Position numbers and translations under genes: made by a program. From assembly GCA_030849065.1 (NCBI GenBank), contig JASAON010001589.1, positions 1 through 64,000 of the forward strand: a DNA stretch of 64,000 nucleotides, read 5' to 3'. Shown one piece after another: positions 1 through 8,103 of this stretch; the stretch's first letter is position 1, and each line of letters starts with the position of its first letter. The notes beneath the pieces were generated by a model. That model was given only the letters and a program-made list of their open reading frames with translations, did not search any database and had not been told where the DNA came from. The DNA comes from Jaenimonas drosophilae (lineage: Eukaryota; Euglenozoa; Kinetoplastea; Trypanosomatida; Trypanosomatidae).

Positions 1-26
1 GGCTCTTCACAGACACCTCACCATCG

Positions 27-290
27 TCAGATACCCTTGGAGAGGAGGTACTCCTGATTCGTCAGCACCTTCCACTGCGAATGCACGCGATTGCACGTGG
101 AACAATGTTGTGTGGCCCTCATCCCAACCATGCCCGCCGAGCGGCGCTGCTCCTGATGAAAACCGCGGCAGTGCTCATCCGACTTGAAGAGCATTGGATT
201 AGGAATGGGACGATAGCCGTGAGCCAGACGCTCTGTGCCGTTGCATCGCTCACACCGAAGCACAACTTTGGTGAAGAAGCGGTTAGACAT
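27..290 (-). CDS. Small CxxC-CxxC zinc-ribbon-like protein (hypothetical)
   Basis: This 87-residue frame starts MSNRFF and ends in TGA. It holds two cysteine pairs: CERC at residues 13-16 followed by a basic and glycine-containing stretch, and CSTC at residues 63-66. The spacing suits a small zinc ribbon that binds one metal ion. It is basic overall and has no signal peptide or membrane segment. It lies on the same strand as, and about 230 bp downstream of, another Cys-rich gene, which is normal gene spacing here. I do not recognise the family. A small mitochondrial or ribosome-associated zinc protein is a guess only. Its short length is the main doubt, while the paired cysteines and non-repetitive sequence favour a real gene. 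Confidence 0.55.
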   Translation of the reverse strand: MSNRFFTKVVLRCERCNGTERLAHGYRPIPNPMLFKSDEHCRGFHQEQRRSAGMVGMRATQHCSTCNRVHSQWKVLTNQEYLLSKGI

Positions 291-516
291 GATTCAGCCA
301 CAACGTGATGGCCTCCGACGCTTCTGTATTCTTGTGATGAGGTGCAAAAAAAAAAAAGCAAAGAGAGGGGAGCATGGCAGTACTCGGTAGCAGATTCAGC
401 ACCACAACAACACATGTATACATGCATGGTCAGCATGGACGATGTTCTTCTCTTCTCAGGTTGTGATGGAGGCACACCCATGCCGCCCTCGCCCACACAC
501 AAACACAAGAAGCCTT

Positions 517-1353
517 TTATGCAAAGCGCTTCCGTCGAGGTACGGCAGCCGTCTTCGTTGGTGGCATCTCCAAACCAAGATAGCTTCCATCCTTCATGGT
601 TGCGGTGGCCAACGTTTTCATGTTCTTGGCCCAGCGGCAGCTCTCGCACACGCTGCACCACGACGTTATATCTGGATGCAAGGTGCACTGGCCCTCCTCC
701 ACAACACCAGTGCGGCAGCGGATCGGCGCACGGTACTCACCGCCACAACACGAGCATCGCCATAATGCGCGGAACTTACTTGTTGGGCTAAGTGTGCCAA
801 GGTTGGTCTTAATCTTTTCTGATTTGGCTGCATCTGTGGGGCTCACTTCAGCATTGGCGCCACCATCTTCAGCAGCCTTGGCCTCCGTGAGGAGCTCCGC
901 GAGGAGGTGGGGGTAGCGATGCGCCAAGTCGGCCTCTTCCGCCACGTCTTGCTGCTCACGCAACACCTCCGATGCATGTTTGCCCTTGCACATGTTGCAG
1001 CCCGCGTGGAACTTGACGCGCACTGACACATTTTTTCGGTAGTGCGAGCCACAAAAGCTGCACTGCCAAAAGATGCGTCGATGATCTATCCAGCGGATAT
1101 CATGAATGGGGATGTTTAGCTCATCCATCGTACGTTTTTCATCGATATCGGCCAGCACCGCGGCGTAGCGCTGCGAGAAGCTGGTGAGACGGTTAGAGTC
1201 GCGTGTGATCCAATTCACGCCCTTCATGGGGAGCTGGCGGCCCGTGCTGTAGTTGAGATACATCGCACCGTAGTGCATGTTGGGCCACACCGCCGACCAT
1301 CGCGACTTCTGCTTAAAGTCTGCCGCACAACGGATCGCTGAACGCTGCATCAT
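517..1353 (-). CDS. Protein with two treble-clef zinc-ribbon motifs, probably mitochondrial
   Basis: The chosen start gives 278 residues beginning MMQRSAIRCAADF, a basic, Ser/Arg-containing leader like a mitochondrial presequence. An in-frame ATG 40 codons upstream adds only Cys/His/Pro-rich sequence typical of untranslated DNA. There are two zinc-ribbon units. The first spans about residues 95-125, with W96, C98, C101 and then C119, C122. The second spans about 197-240, with W198, C200, C203 and then C233, C236 and an extra C239. The pattern W-x-C-x2-C-x3-Y, then V-x-x-R and a distal CxxC, resembles the probable zinc-ribbon family once called DUF4379. The C-terminus is basic. The family has no defined activity that I can name. 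Mitochondrial location is inferred from the leader only. Confidence 0.8.
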   Translation of the reverse strand: MMQRSAIRCAADFKQKSRWSAVWPNMHYGAMYLNYSTGRQLPMKGVNWITRDSNRLTSFSQRYAAVLADIDEKRTMDELNIPIHDIRWIDHRRIFWQCSFCGSHYRKNVSVRVKFHAGCNMCKGKHASEVLREQQDVAEEADLAHRYPHLLAELLTEAKAAEDGGANAEVSPTDAAKSEKIKTNLGTLSPTSKFRALWRCSCCGGEYRAPIRCRTGVVEEGQCTLHPDITSWCSVCESCRWAKNMKTLATATMKDGSYLGLEMPPTKTAAVPRRKRFA

Positions 1354-1999
1354 CGTGGAGGTGGTATGTACGTGGAGCACGCAAACAACACGTGTGTGGG
1401 GGGGGAGGTGAAGTGGGGAGATCTGTGAAGCGATCACCCACCTACACGAACGTACGCGTACGCAACGCAGCAACTACCAAGAAAAGAGCTATGTGTAGTA
1501 GTAAGGACAAGAAGATGAGAGAGGCAGAGAATTGTGTTACGTTAAGTACCACACATACGCCACAGGGGTACCTCTCAACTCATTCATGACGAGTACGTAC
1601 AGCCAACACAACAACAGTGAGAGGGTTGTTGTTGTTGTTGTTGCTGTGGTTGTTGTTGCATTGAATGTGTTGGCGAGCTTCGAGCCGCAACGTTATGAAG
1701 ATGGATGAGGATAGAGAATCCATGTGATCCCCACCTCCTCCTCAGACATGGCAAGGGACTCATCAACCGAGGAGAGAAGCATCATGATGTTGTTGTAGTT
1801 GTGGCAGTGGTACGGCAGATGCTCAATCGGCATGGTTTTTATGCGGAGTTGCACAACACACATACCATACACACACACATTTTGCTGAGAAGAGAGGTCA
1901 CCAATGATGAGTCGCACCGCAATGTTAGTTGGAGGAGGCGGGTTTGCTCGTCTTGCTGTGGTGCCGGTGCCACCAGATGCACGTGAAGTACGCCATCAT
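1354..1999. other. Intergenic region, no convincing gene
   Basis: The stretch holds a G8 run at 1398-1405 and a GTT microsatellite at about 1625-1643, with a second GTT block just after it. A minus-strand frame at 1693-1917 could encode 47-74 residues but shows no recognisable motif. I see no RNA gene. It probably comprises the 3' UTR of the J-protein transcript and the 5' region of the next gene. Confidence 0.5.
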
Positions 2000-2728
2000 C
2001 TACGAAACGATGGCATCTTGGGCAAGTGGGCGTGGCGGGGGCTTGCGAAGGGCCTTTGGTGCTGGTTTACGCTTTGGCTTCTCCCACTGTGGCGGGAACA
2101 TGAGGAAGAGGCTCACGCGGAGTACGACGAAGCAGAAGCACCACAACAAGATGCATCGAATCCATGCCTGAAAGGCCAACTCATTTGGCGCGAACGGATT
2201 GGCTCGGCGTGGCTTTCCTCCCTCGGTGCCAGCATCATCATCATCACCAAATGGATCCTTCTTCACTTCTCCGGTATGCATTTCGCGATAGAAGTCATCG
2301 TAGCTCACCTTGCTCTTGTTGTGTGTTCGCGTGGTGTACCGGAATCTGCTGTACGTGTTGGATCGCTCCTCACCACCATCACCGCTACCTGAGCCGCCCT
2401 CATCTTTTCGGATCCAAACGCCAGACTTAATCTGTTCGTAGGCCTCCTGGATCTCCTGAAACTTTTCATGATTGCCGCCCGGTGCGTCGGGATGATGCTT
2501 GCGCGCCATGACGCGGTAGGCCTTCTTAATCTGATCCTTGTTGGCACCTTCCTTGATGCCAAGAACGGAGTAGGGGTTGCGGCGCTTCTTCTCGGGTGCG
2601 GCGTTGGTAGAAGAGTAGCGCACGGCGGAGCTATTCATCCACGCACATGTTGTTGCTGCGGAGGCAGATGACGGCGCGCCCACGCCAAGGCGTCGAAGCG
2701 CGCCACAAAGAGCACGGCTGCAGCGCAT
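2000..2728 (-). CDS. Membrane-anchored DnaJ-domain protein, probably mitochondrial
   Basis: The start at 2728 gives 242 residues with the leader MRCSRALCGALRRLG, which resembles a mitochondrial presequence. An ATG 12 codons upstream would add a run of cysteines from a repeat and is less likely. A J domain covers about residues 50-105, opening NPYSVLGI and containing the HPD tripeptide in RKHHPDAP, the signature needed to stimulate Hsp70 ATPase. A Gly/Ser and acidic linker follows, with DDDD encoded by a trinucleotide run. One hydrophobic segment near residues 197-215 is followed by a basic Pro-rich tail. A type III (class C) J-protein acting with mitochondrial Hsp70 is inferred. There is no Cys-rich zinc domain or client-binding C-terminal domain of the class A/B type. 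Confidence 0.85.
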   Translation of the reverse strand: MRCSRALCGALRRLGVGAPSSASAATTCAWMNSSAVRYSSTNAAPEKKRRNPYSVLGIKEGANKDQIKKAYRVMARKHHPDAPGGNHEKFQEIQEAYEQIKSGVWIRKDEGGSGSGDGGEERSNTYSRFRYTTRTHNKSKVSYDDFYREMHTGEVKKDPFGDDDDAGTEGGKPRRANPFAPNELAFQAWIRCILLWCFCFVVLRVSLFLMFPPQWEKPKRKPAPKALRKPPPRPLAQDAIVS

Positions 2729-3340
2729 GGGTGAAGAAGAACACAAACAACAACAACAACACAATGCTGTATTATTTTATGAAACGGTTTAGTCCAGCAG
2801 CAGTGCCGAGCGCGAGAGAGATGAATGAAATGAATGCACGTACGTACTCACACGTGCAGCTTGGTGCCAGATGTTGTTGGCTGCCAAAAACACCTCTGAA
2901 AAGATGGAGGCGGTAAGTGCTACGCAAGCTGTTTAGCAGCGTGTGAGTGTTGAAGTAGAGGAGGAGGAGGAAGAAGATATGTAGTAGATGCATGTTGTTG
3001 TGAATCATTCAGTGCACGTCGCAACTCATTCATCTTGCTTCGTCATTGGTTGGTCCATGCCAGGCTCCATGAGCCCGCCACACCTCCAGCAGCACAACAA
3101 TATGAAACAACATAGAAAAATATGCCTGAATAGGGGGGGATAGAGAGGCCTCCATCAACACAGAATCGAGCAATCGCAGCCAGCGCCACTGCCGTATTCT
3201 TCTGGCAATACATCATCATCATCATCACGATTGGGAGAAGTTGGCCGTCTACGTACTTCCCAGCAAACACATCCTTCGCAGATTGCGGAAACAACAGGGG
3301 AGCCAAGACAAACACAAGAACAACTCATCCATCATCATCA
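2729..3340. other. Intergenic region with microsatellites
   Basis: It contains a CAA run at about 2748-2762, a CAT run at 3211-3226 and a G7 run near 3132. The purine block at 2957-2978 reads as a pyrimidine tract on the minus strand and may serve trans-splicing of the J-protein mRNA. A 90-codon minus-strand frame at 3043-3315 is hydrophobic with a Met run from the CAT repeat, and I do not accept it as a gene. Confidence 0.45.
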
Positions 3341-4486
3341 TCACCGCGCCTTGCCACACTTGGCGCAGACCTTGCTCGATGCATCGCGAAACACGGTGGC
3401 ACATCCACGGCAGTAGTTTCCTGGCGCGAAGGCCTCGTCGGCTGGCGAACACTCAATGACACGCGGATTGGCGCCACGCCCAGTGATGCGGCTGCCCGCC
3501 GATGGCGCCTGCAACGCACCACCGCCCGTTGCATCCGTCAGAACCAACTCACGCACATCCCAATCAATCCCGCTCAGCGGAAAATAATCTTCGCGCACAG
3601 GAAAACCGGCGCGGTGTCTCTCCGCCTCCGTCTCGAACACCGTTTCGTGGGATTCCCACGGCAAATCACACACCACACACAAAAAGTGGCTGTTAAAGCG
3701 GCCACATCCGCAGCTCTTGCAGCGTTGGTGGGCGGGTTCGTGTTCCTTGTGGCCGTGGCCGCACCGGCACTTGGCAGACCACTTGGCCGGATCCCAGTTG
3801 CTGCGACGTGTTAGCCAGCCTTCGCCAATTTCTTCAGGTTCGTTCGGCACGTACTGAAAAGATGCGCACGCACAGCCACTCTCCTCACAGGGGTATTTTT
3901 GTGGCAGCTTCATCTTCTTGCCCGGTGTTGGTGTTGGTGGTGTGCGATGGGCTGCCAAAGTGTGGCCGCAGAAGCATCGATGGCGATAGCCGATGCGGCA
4001 GCAAAAATCTTGATTGCCGCCGCTGAGTTTCGGTGCCTCCATCGCACGCCACACGGCGTAGATGCCCGTCTCGAAGGCCAACTTGGCCGCCTCGTTTTCC
4101 TTGTTGAGAATCTTTTTGGACTGCTTCGATGGCCCAAACTGGCGTATGCCGCCCAACACCTGCTCTTCAGAGGTGCCATGCCGCTGGAAGTGGTCCTTGA
4201 TAACCTGCTTCACTTGGTTTCCGAGATCGCGGATCTCGTCATGAACCTCATCGCTATCAACAATCTCTCCGTACGTCGGGGCGGTGCCAACGGAACGGCT
4301 GCCCGCAGGCACCACCGTCATGCGCTGGCGCGGACGTACACCGCCAACCTCCGATACCTCACCACCACCACCACCACCTCCACCTCTTCCCCGACTGCTG
4401 CCAGGCACGAGAGCTCCACGATTGGCGGCCGTTGATTGGGGCTTCGTCGTCGGCGCACGGGTGCCACGACCGGCTCCTCCGTTCAT
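3341..4486 (-). CDS. FAM221-family Cys/His-rich protein
   Basis: The protein has 381 residues. The N-terminus (about 1-75) is basic and Gly-rich, including a run of eight glycines. The middle and C-terminal part match FAM221A/B: CFCGHTLAAH, then the core W-x-AKCRCGHGHKEHEP, CKSCGCGRF and CVVCDLPWESHETVFE. Cysteines and histidines are regularly spaced and likely bind zinc. A further CxxC pair near the C-terminus (YCRGC and CAKCGKA) forms an additional small zinc ribbon. FAM221 proteins are conserved mainly in ciliated eukaryotes and have no established biochemical activity. A ciliary role here is inferred from that distribution and from the neighbours. The stop codon opens a run of in-frame TGA codons. 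Confidence 0.85.
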   Translation of the reverse strand: MNGGAGRGTRAPTTKPQSTAANRGALVPGSSRGRGGGGGGGGEVSEVGGVRPRQRMTVVPAGSRSVGTAPTYGEIVDSDEVHDEIRDLGNQVKQVIKDHFQRHGTSEEQVLGGIRQFGPSKQSKKILNKENEAAKLAFETGIYAVWRAMEAPKLSGGNQDFCCRIGYRHRCFCGHTLAAHRTPPTPTPGKKMKLPQKYPCEESGCACASFQYVPNEPEEIGEGWLTRRSNWDPAKWSAKCRCGHGHKEHEPAHQRCKSCGCGRFNSHFLCVVCDLPWESHETVFETEAERHRAGFPVREDYFPLSGIDWDVRELVLTDATGGGALQAPSAGSRITGRGANPRVIECSPADEAFAPGNYCRGCATVFRDASSKVCAKCGKAR

Positions 4487-4746
4487 TGATGTTGTTGTTG
4501 TTGTTTGTGCGTGTTTATGGGGGATGAATCGCTAACCCACCAGAGCAAAAAGATAAAGAAAAAAAACAATGGTGAAGATGAGTGAGAGGTCAAGAACATG
4601 AAGATGCACCACACATCATCAACGAAGCACACAAGACACAGCAGCACACGTGCAACACATACTCTTCTTCTGTGTAGCGTCAATGCGCTCTTAAATGCCT
4701 GCACCGGCTCACGTGAGCACACAACATGCATCCATCATCATCGCGC

Positions 4747-5910
4747 TTATGCCGAATCTGGATCATCCAGAACACCCTGAATACGTGGCACCTCCATGCA
4801 CTTGGCCAGTGGCACATCCTTCATGAGCCTCCATGTCATGGCGCACGCGCACAGCTTCACAACGGCATCTGCTTCGCGGATATCGTGGTAGCCCTCGATC
4901 ATGCCCGCCTCGGCGATATTCACGCCTTCCTCCGCTCGGTTGATGCGCAACGCCGTGGGAAGATCAATGACTTCGTGGAAGAGCGCAAGTGGCAGAAGAA
5001 GGCTGCTCGTGAATTGTGCCGCCACGCAGAGGGCTACCACCTGGTAGGGATTCATCTGCATCGCAAGAAGCTGGTCGCGGACGCGCATGGTGGAGCTCGG
5101 TGCGATGGATGGATGGCCAATACCAACAACACGTGGCACATCAACCTCGTACACGCGTTGAAACCACTGCTGAATGGGCTCGATCATCGCATCCTGTGCG
5201 GCGGCGATGGCTGGCGCACGGAAGTACATATTATCATTTTGGTAGAAGGACATGAGATACTGAATGCGTGGAGGGATCATTTGCGGTGCCACGTGCATCG
5301 CACCGCTGCAGACATCTGAAAAGGGCATGATGAGCTTGTTAATGTGGCCGGATTGGTCGGCGTACTCCTTGGCGCAGCAGTAGGCCATCTCCTCACTCGG
5401 AATGGCGAGAACCTGCGCTGACTCAAAGGCCTTCACACGCCGGCCATCCACCGCGACACTGAACCAACCCGAGGTGCCATCTGCCCCCTCGGTTGCGTGC
5501 AGTGGCACCACATCCACGTCTTTCCAGAACACACGCGTGGCGCCAGCGCTGCGCGGCTTCAGTGAAACATCCATCTGGTACAGAGAATCCTCCGCCAGTG
5601 GGCGGCTGCTTTCCTCTTCATCGCGATCAAACCTCTTCATGGCCTCCTCGAGCTGCTTTGGGTTCATGCGCGACCACTCCTCCACCTTGCGCTCCAGCTC
5701 CGCCGTGGAGAGCTCAGCGTGTGCGCCGGGCTCACTGGGAACTGAGCGAAGGAGGTCGGCGGCATCCATCGCGTTGAGCGGGCCACGATTGCGGCGTGGT
5801 TTGCGTGGGGCAATGGTGGGGCCGCTCGACGTCGAGCACATGCGCATTGCGCACAACACACATGAAGATGTGGCCAGACGAGAAGATGAAGATCGGAAAA
5901 GAGCACGCAT
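4747..5910 (-). CDS. ATPAF2: ATP12 chaperone, mitochondrial F1-ATPase assembly factor
   Basis: The start at 5910 gives 387 residues beginning MRALFRSSSSRLATSS, a clear mitochondrial presequence. The longer open frame upstream encodes a Phe/Ile run and is untranslated. The ATP12 domain begins near residue 120 with RVFWKDVDVVPL. It continues through AVDGRRVKAFESAQVLAIPSE and MAYCCAKEYADQ to the MPFSDV segment, the core by which ATP12 binds the F1 alpha subunit before F1 assembly. The region between the leader and the core (about 35-115) is charged and longer than in yeast or human ATP12. The C-terminal half contains QQWFQ and a long helical stretch as in the family. The role is F1 assembly in the mitochondrial matrix. 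Confidence 0.9.
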   Translation of the reverse strand: MRALFRSSSSRLATSSCVLCAMRMCSTSSGPTIAPRKPRRNRGPLNAMDAADLLRSVPSEPGAHAELSTAELERKVEEWSRMNPKQLEEAMKRFDRDEEESSRPLAEDSLYQMDVSLKPRSAGATRVFWKDVDVVPLHATEGADGTSGWFSVAVDGRRVKAFESAQVLAIPSEEMAYCCAKEYADQSGHINKLIMPFSDVCSGAMHVAPQMIPPRIQYLMSFYQNDNMYFRAPAIAAAQDAMIEPIQQWFQRVYEVDVPRVVGIGHPSIAPSSTMRVRDQLLAMQMNPYQVVALCVAAQFTSSLLLPLALFHEVIDLPTALRINRAEEGVNIAEAGMIEGYHDIREADAVVKLCACAMTWRLMKDVPLAKCMEVPRIQGVLDDPDSA

Positions 5911-6244
5911 CGTGATGGTGTATATGTGTGTGTGTGTTGCTGTGTAAATATTAATGAATCTTTTCTTGTGATTAGGATTGTGAATGCCTCCACCGTCTTG
6001 GCACAACAAACAAAAGAAGAAGAAGATGAAGATGAAGATGAAGAGCATAAAACATGAAACTGATGAATGGGGCCACGATTAAATGAATGTGTGTTGATGG
6101 GCAGGTGAGAAAAGTTTGTGTGCTTGTGTTGGCGCACGCGGAAAAACACCTCTCAAGTGTGTTTCGTCCTTTGCCACAACGCATCCTGATACATGTGCCA
6201 CCGACACCGAGTGAGCTGCCATGGCATGATGAAGTGAGCCAAGC
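5911..6244. other. Intergenic region with probable splice signals
   Basis: It holds a GT run at about 5924-5942. A purine block with GAA/GATGAA units at about 6008-6047 reads as a long pyrimidine tract on the minus strand, positioned to direct trans-splicing of the ATP12 mRNA. No gene was found. Confidence 0.5.
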
Positions 6245-7543
6245 CTACGTCAAGGAGCGCTCACTGCTATGGTGATCCTGCAAACGTGGAGGCAGACGGA
6301 GCTGTGAAATGGGGATCTCAAGCTCATTGGCACAACCGAGGTAGGAGAGCACCATCGTTGATTTGGGATCGTTGGCGGCCACCCCTGCCGGGCCGTTGTT
6401 GGCCCAAATGAGATCGAAGCCACCAACCCGCACCTCATCTCCGGCACGACGTCGCTCCAGATCAATCACATTAAACATGTCTTCGAGCACGTTGAACTTC
6501 AAATGATAGTCCGCCGGTGTCTCGGCGGTGAGCGAGGGCGATGCGTTGGTCTCGATGAGCCACGGATGCAGCTGATCATCAATCATCACGTCATAACCGT
6601 AGAGCTCCGTGCAGTGCTTGTCTTGGATGAGCACCTTCTGCACGGCGAACAAGGTGCGAAGAATCATTTGCTGAATATCACCAAAGAGCTTGTTGCACGC
6701 ATCAGGGCCGTGTGTGGCCGTGATGACGGTGCGAAGGTTGCGGATTCCGAACTTACATCCCGAGGCGGCGGTGTATTTTGGGTTGGTTTTCTGCACCGCC
6801 ACATTCGTCACGTGGATAAATGTGTTATCAATATCATCGAGCGAGTAGCGATGATGGCAAAAACGTGCGAAGCCGGTCCGATGGAGCCATACCACGAGCG
6901 GATTGAAGCTCTGCACCAGAACGTAAATGCGCAAATCATACTTCTTTCCCCCCACCAAGTGCGGGTTGGCGATGTAGCGCTGTGCGAGGTACGGCTCCAC
7001 TGTCTCGACGCCATAGGCGTTGCTCATGGCGTTGCCACCTCCATACGCACCACGCTGCTTAAACTCCTTGCGCCACTCTGAAATCTGCGAGAGCTTTGAG
7101 AAGAGGAAGATGCCTTTGCCCTGCGCCTTCGCCGGCGGCTTCATGATCCATACTGAGTTTGGGTGGCGCCGGAATTCCTGCTCAAAGAGGCCATAATCCT
7201 GCGGCAGGGAGTACGTCACCGGGAAAAAGTCCCACTCTGCCGCCTCCTCCGCATCTCCATCCTTCTCCAACGTTTTCTTCATGCGCTTAAAGTTCTTCAC
7301 CATCACATCCTTGCGGGTGAGCTCGTAGTGATTGCGGAAGTGGTTCAGTCGTTGGCCATCTTCGAGGCGCAGATGATCATAGTTCTCACGGATCCAGTTA
7401 ACGTCAGCCCAGTGATAATCCCACTCATACTCGCTATCCGTTTCAATCCATCCGCGGCTGCGCATTACATCGAGAATTGTGTTTCGCAAAAATGAGCGGA
7501 AGCGAATGGGGCCATTGCGGGGTCGGCGGCCATCACTGGGCAT
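6245..7543 (-). CDS. TTLL9: Tubulin polyglutamylase of the TTLL9 type
   Basis: The protein has 432 residues, close to the usual TTLL9 length. It is a TTL/ATP-grasp ligase that adds glutamate chains to tubulin tails, mainly on axonemal microtubules. The sequence shows IRFRSFLRNTILDVM at the N-terminus. The ATP-binding stretch is WIMKPPAKAQGKGIFLF at about residues 130-146. The conserved QRYIANPHL and KKYDLRIYVLV strand follow, then DVMIDDQLHPWLIETNASPSL, whose E and N are the expected metal ligands. All ATP-grasp signatures are intact, so an active enzyme is expected. The KPPAKAQGKGIFLF form is closest to TTLL9 among the TTLL groups. A trans-splice acceptor lies 50 bases upstream of the ATG. 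Confidence 0.93.
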   Translation of the reverse strand: MPSDGRRPRNGPIRFRSFLRNTILDVMRSRGWIETDSEYEWDYHWADVNWIRENYDHLRLEDGQRLNHFRNHYELTRKDVMVKNFKRMKKTLEKDGDAEEAAEWDFFPVTYSLPQDYGLFEQEFRRHPNSVWIMKPPAKAQGKGIFLFSKLSQISEWRKEFKQRGAYGGGNAMSNAYGVETVEPYLAQRYIANPHLVGGKKYDLRIYVLVQSFNPLVVWLHRTGFARFCHHRYSLDDIDNTFIHVTNVAVQKTNPKYTAASGCKFGIRNLRTVITATHGPDACNKLFGDIQQMILRTLFAVQKVLIQDKHCTELYGYDVMIDDQLHPWLIETNASPSLTAETPADYHLKFNVLEDMFNVIDLERRRAGDEVRVGGFDLIWANNGPAGVAANDPKSTMVLSYLGCANELEIPISQLRLPPRLQDHHSSERSLT

Positions 7544-7591
7544 CTCGCGATGATAATGATATGGAGTAGATGTACCACAACGCTCTTCTTC

Positions 7592-7611
7592 CTGAAGAAG
7601 AAAAAAAAAAA
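7592..7611 (-). promoter_or_regulatory. Probable trans-splice acceptor of the TTLL9 mRNA
   Basis: On the minus strand a run of 11 T followed by CTTCTTC is directly followed by AG (complement of 7592-7593). This would give a 5' UTR of about 48 bases. No ATG intervenes, which supports the start at 7543. Confidence 0.7.
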
Positions 7612-8103
7612 GTTGGCGGAGAGTTTCTCTCTCTCTCGCTCTCTACGAATGTGATGGAGATGCGCGCCTGGCCTTCAATGTTGTGCGCCGCTCACGTTGT
7701 GCGACGATGATCTTCGTTGATGCTGTGCCAACACACCACGCACGAACACAACTGCTGCAGCAGATACGGCAGGTGCGAAGGTGGAAGAGAGCTATACAGC
7801 TACAAAAAAAAGAGGATGATGATGCCGATGGTGTTGTTGAGGAAAACAAGATCTCCATATACATTCATCAATGAAGATGTGCAGCAAAATGTGATTGTGA
7901 TTGTGATTGTGTGTGTGTGTGTGTGGAGGACGCGGGGGGAAGACGATGAGATCAAGAAAGCTTCGACGTTTTGCACGCCTCGGAAGTACGCCACGTCAGC
8001 AAATCATCATGAAAATGACGAACTCCAGCCTACCAATATGTGATGGCCTTGATGGTACTCATGGCGCACATGGTGGTTGTTGGTGCTGCATCTATCTTTT
8101 CGT
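7612..8103. other. Intergenic region, no gene seen
   Basis: It contains a CT-rich patch at about 7625-7645, an A7 run at 7804-7810 and a GTGATT/GT repeat at 7891-7925. Short minus-strand frames of 64-73 codons are low-complexity and not accepted. Confidence 0.5.
7891..7925. repeat. GTGATT/GT microsatellite
   Basis: Three GTGATT-like units are followed by about eight GT dinucleotides between the exportin-like and TTLL9 genes. Confidence 0.8.

Noticed and set aside
1693..1917. Minus-strand frame of 47-74 codons between the zinc-ribbon and J-protein genes.
   Set aside because: No motif, no clear splice signal next to it, and a length expected by chance in UTR sequence.
3043..3315. Minus-strand 90-codon hydrophobic frame that could be a small membrane protein.
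   Set aside because: It contains a Met run from a CAT repeat and shows no recognisable family. It fits UTR sequence.
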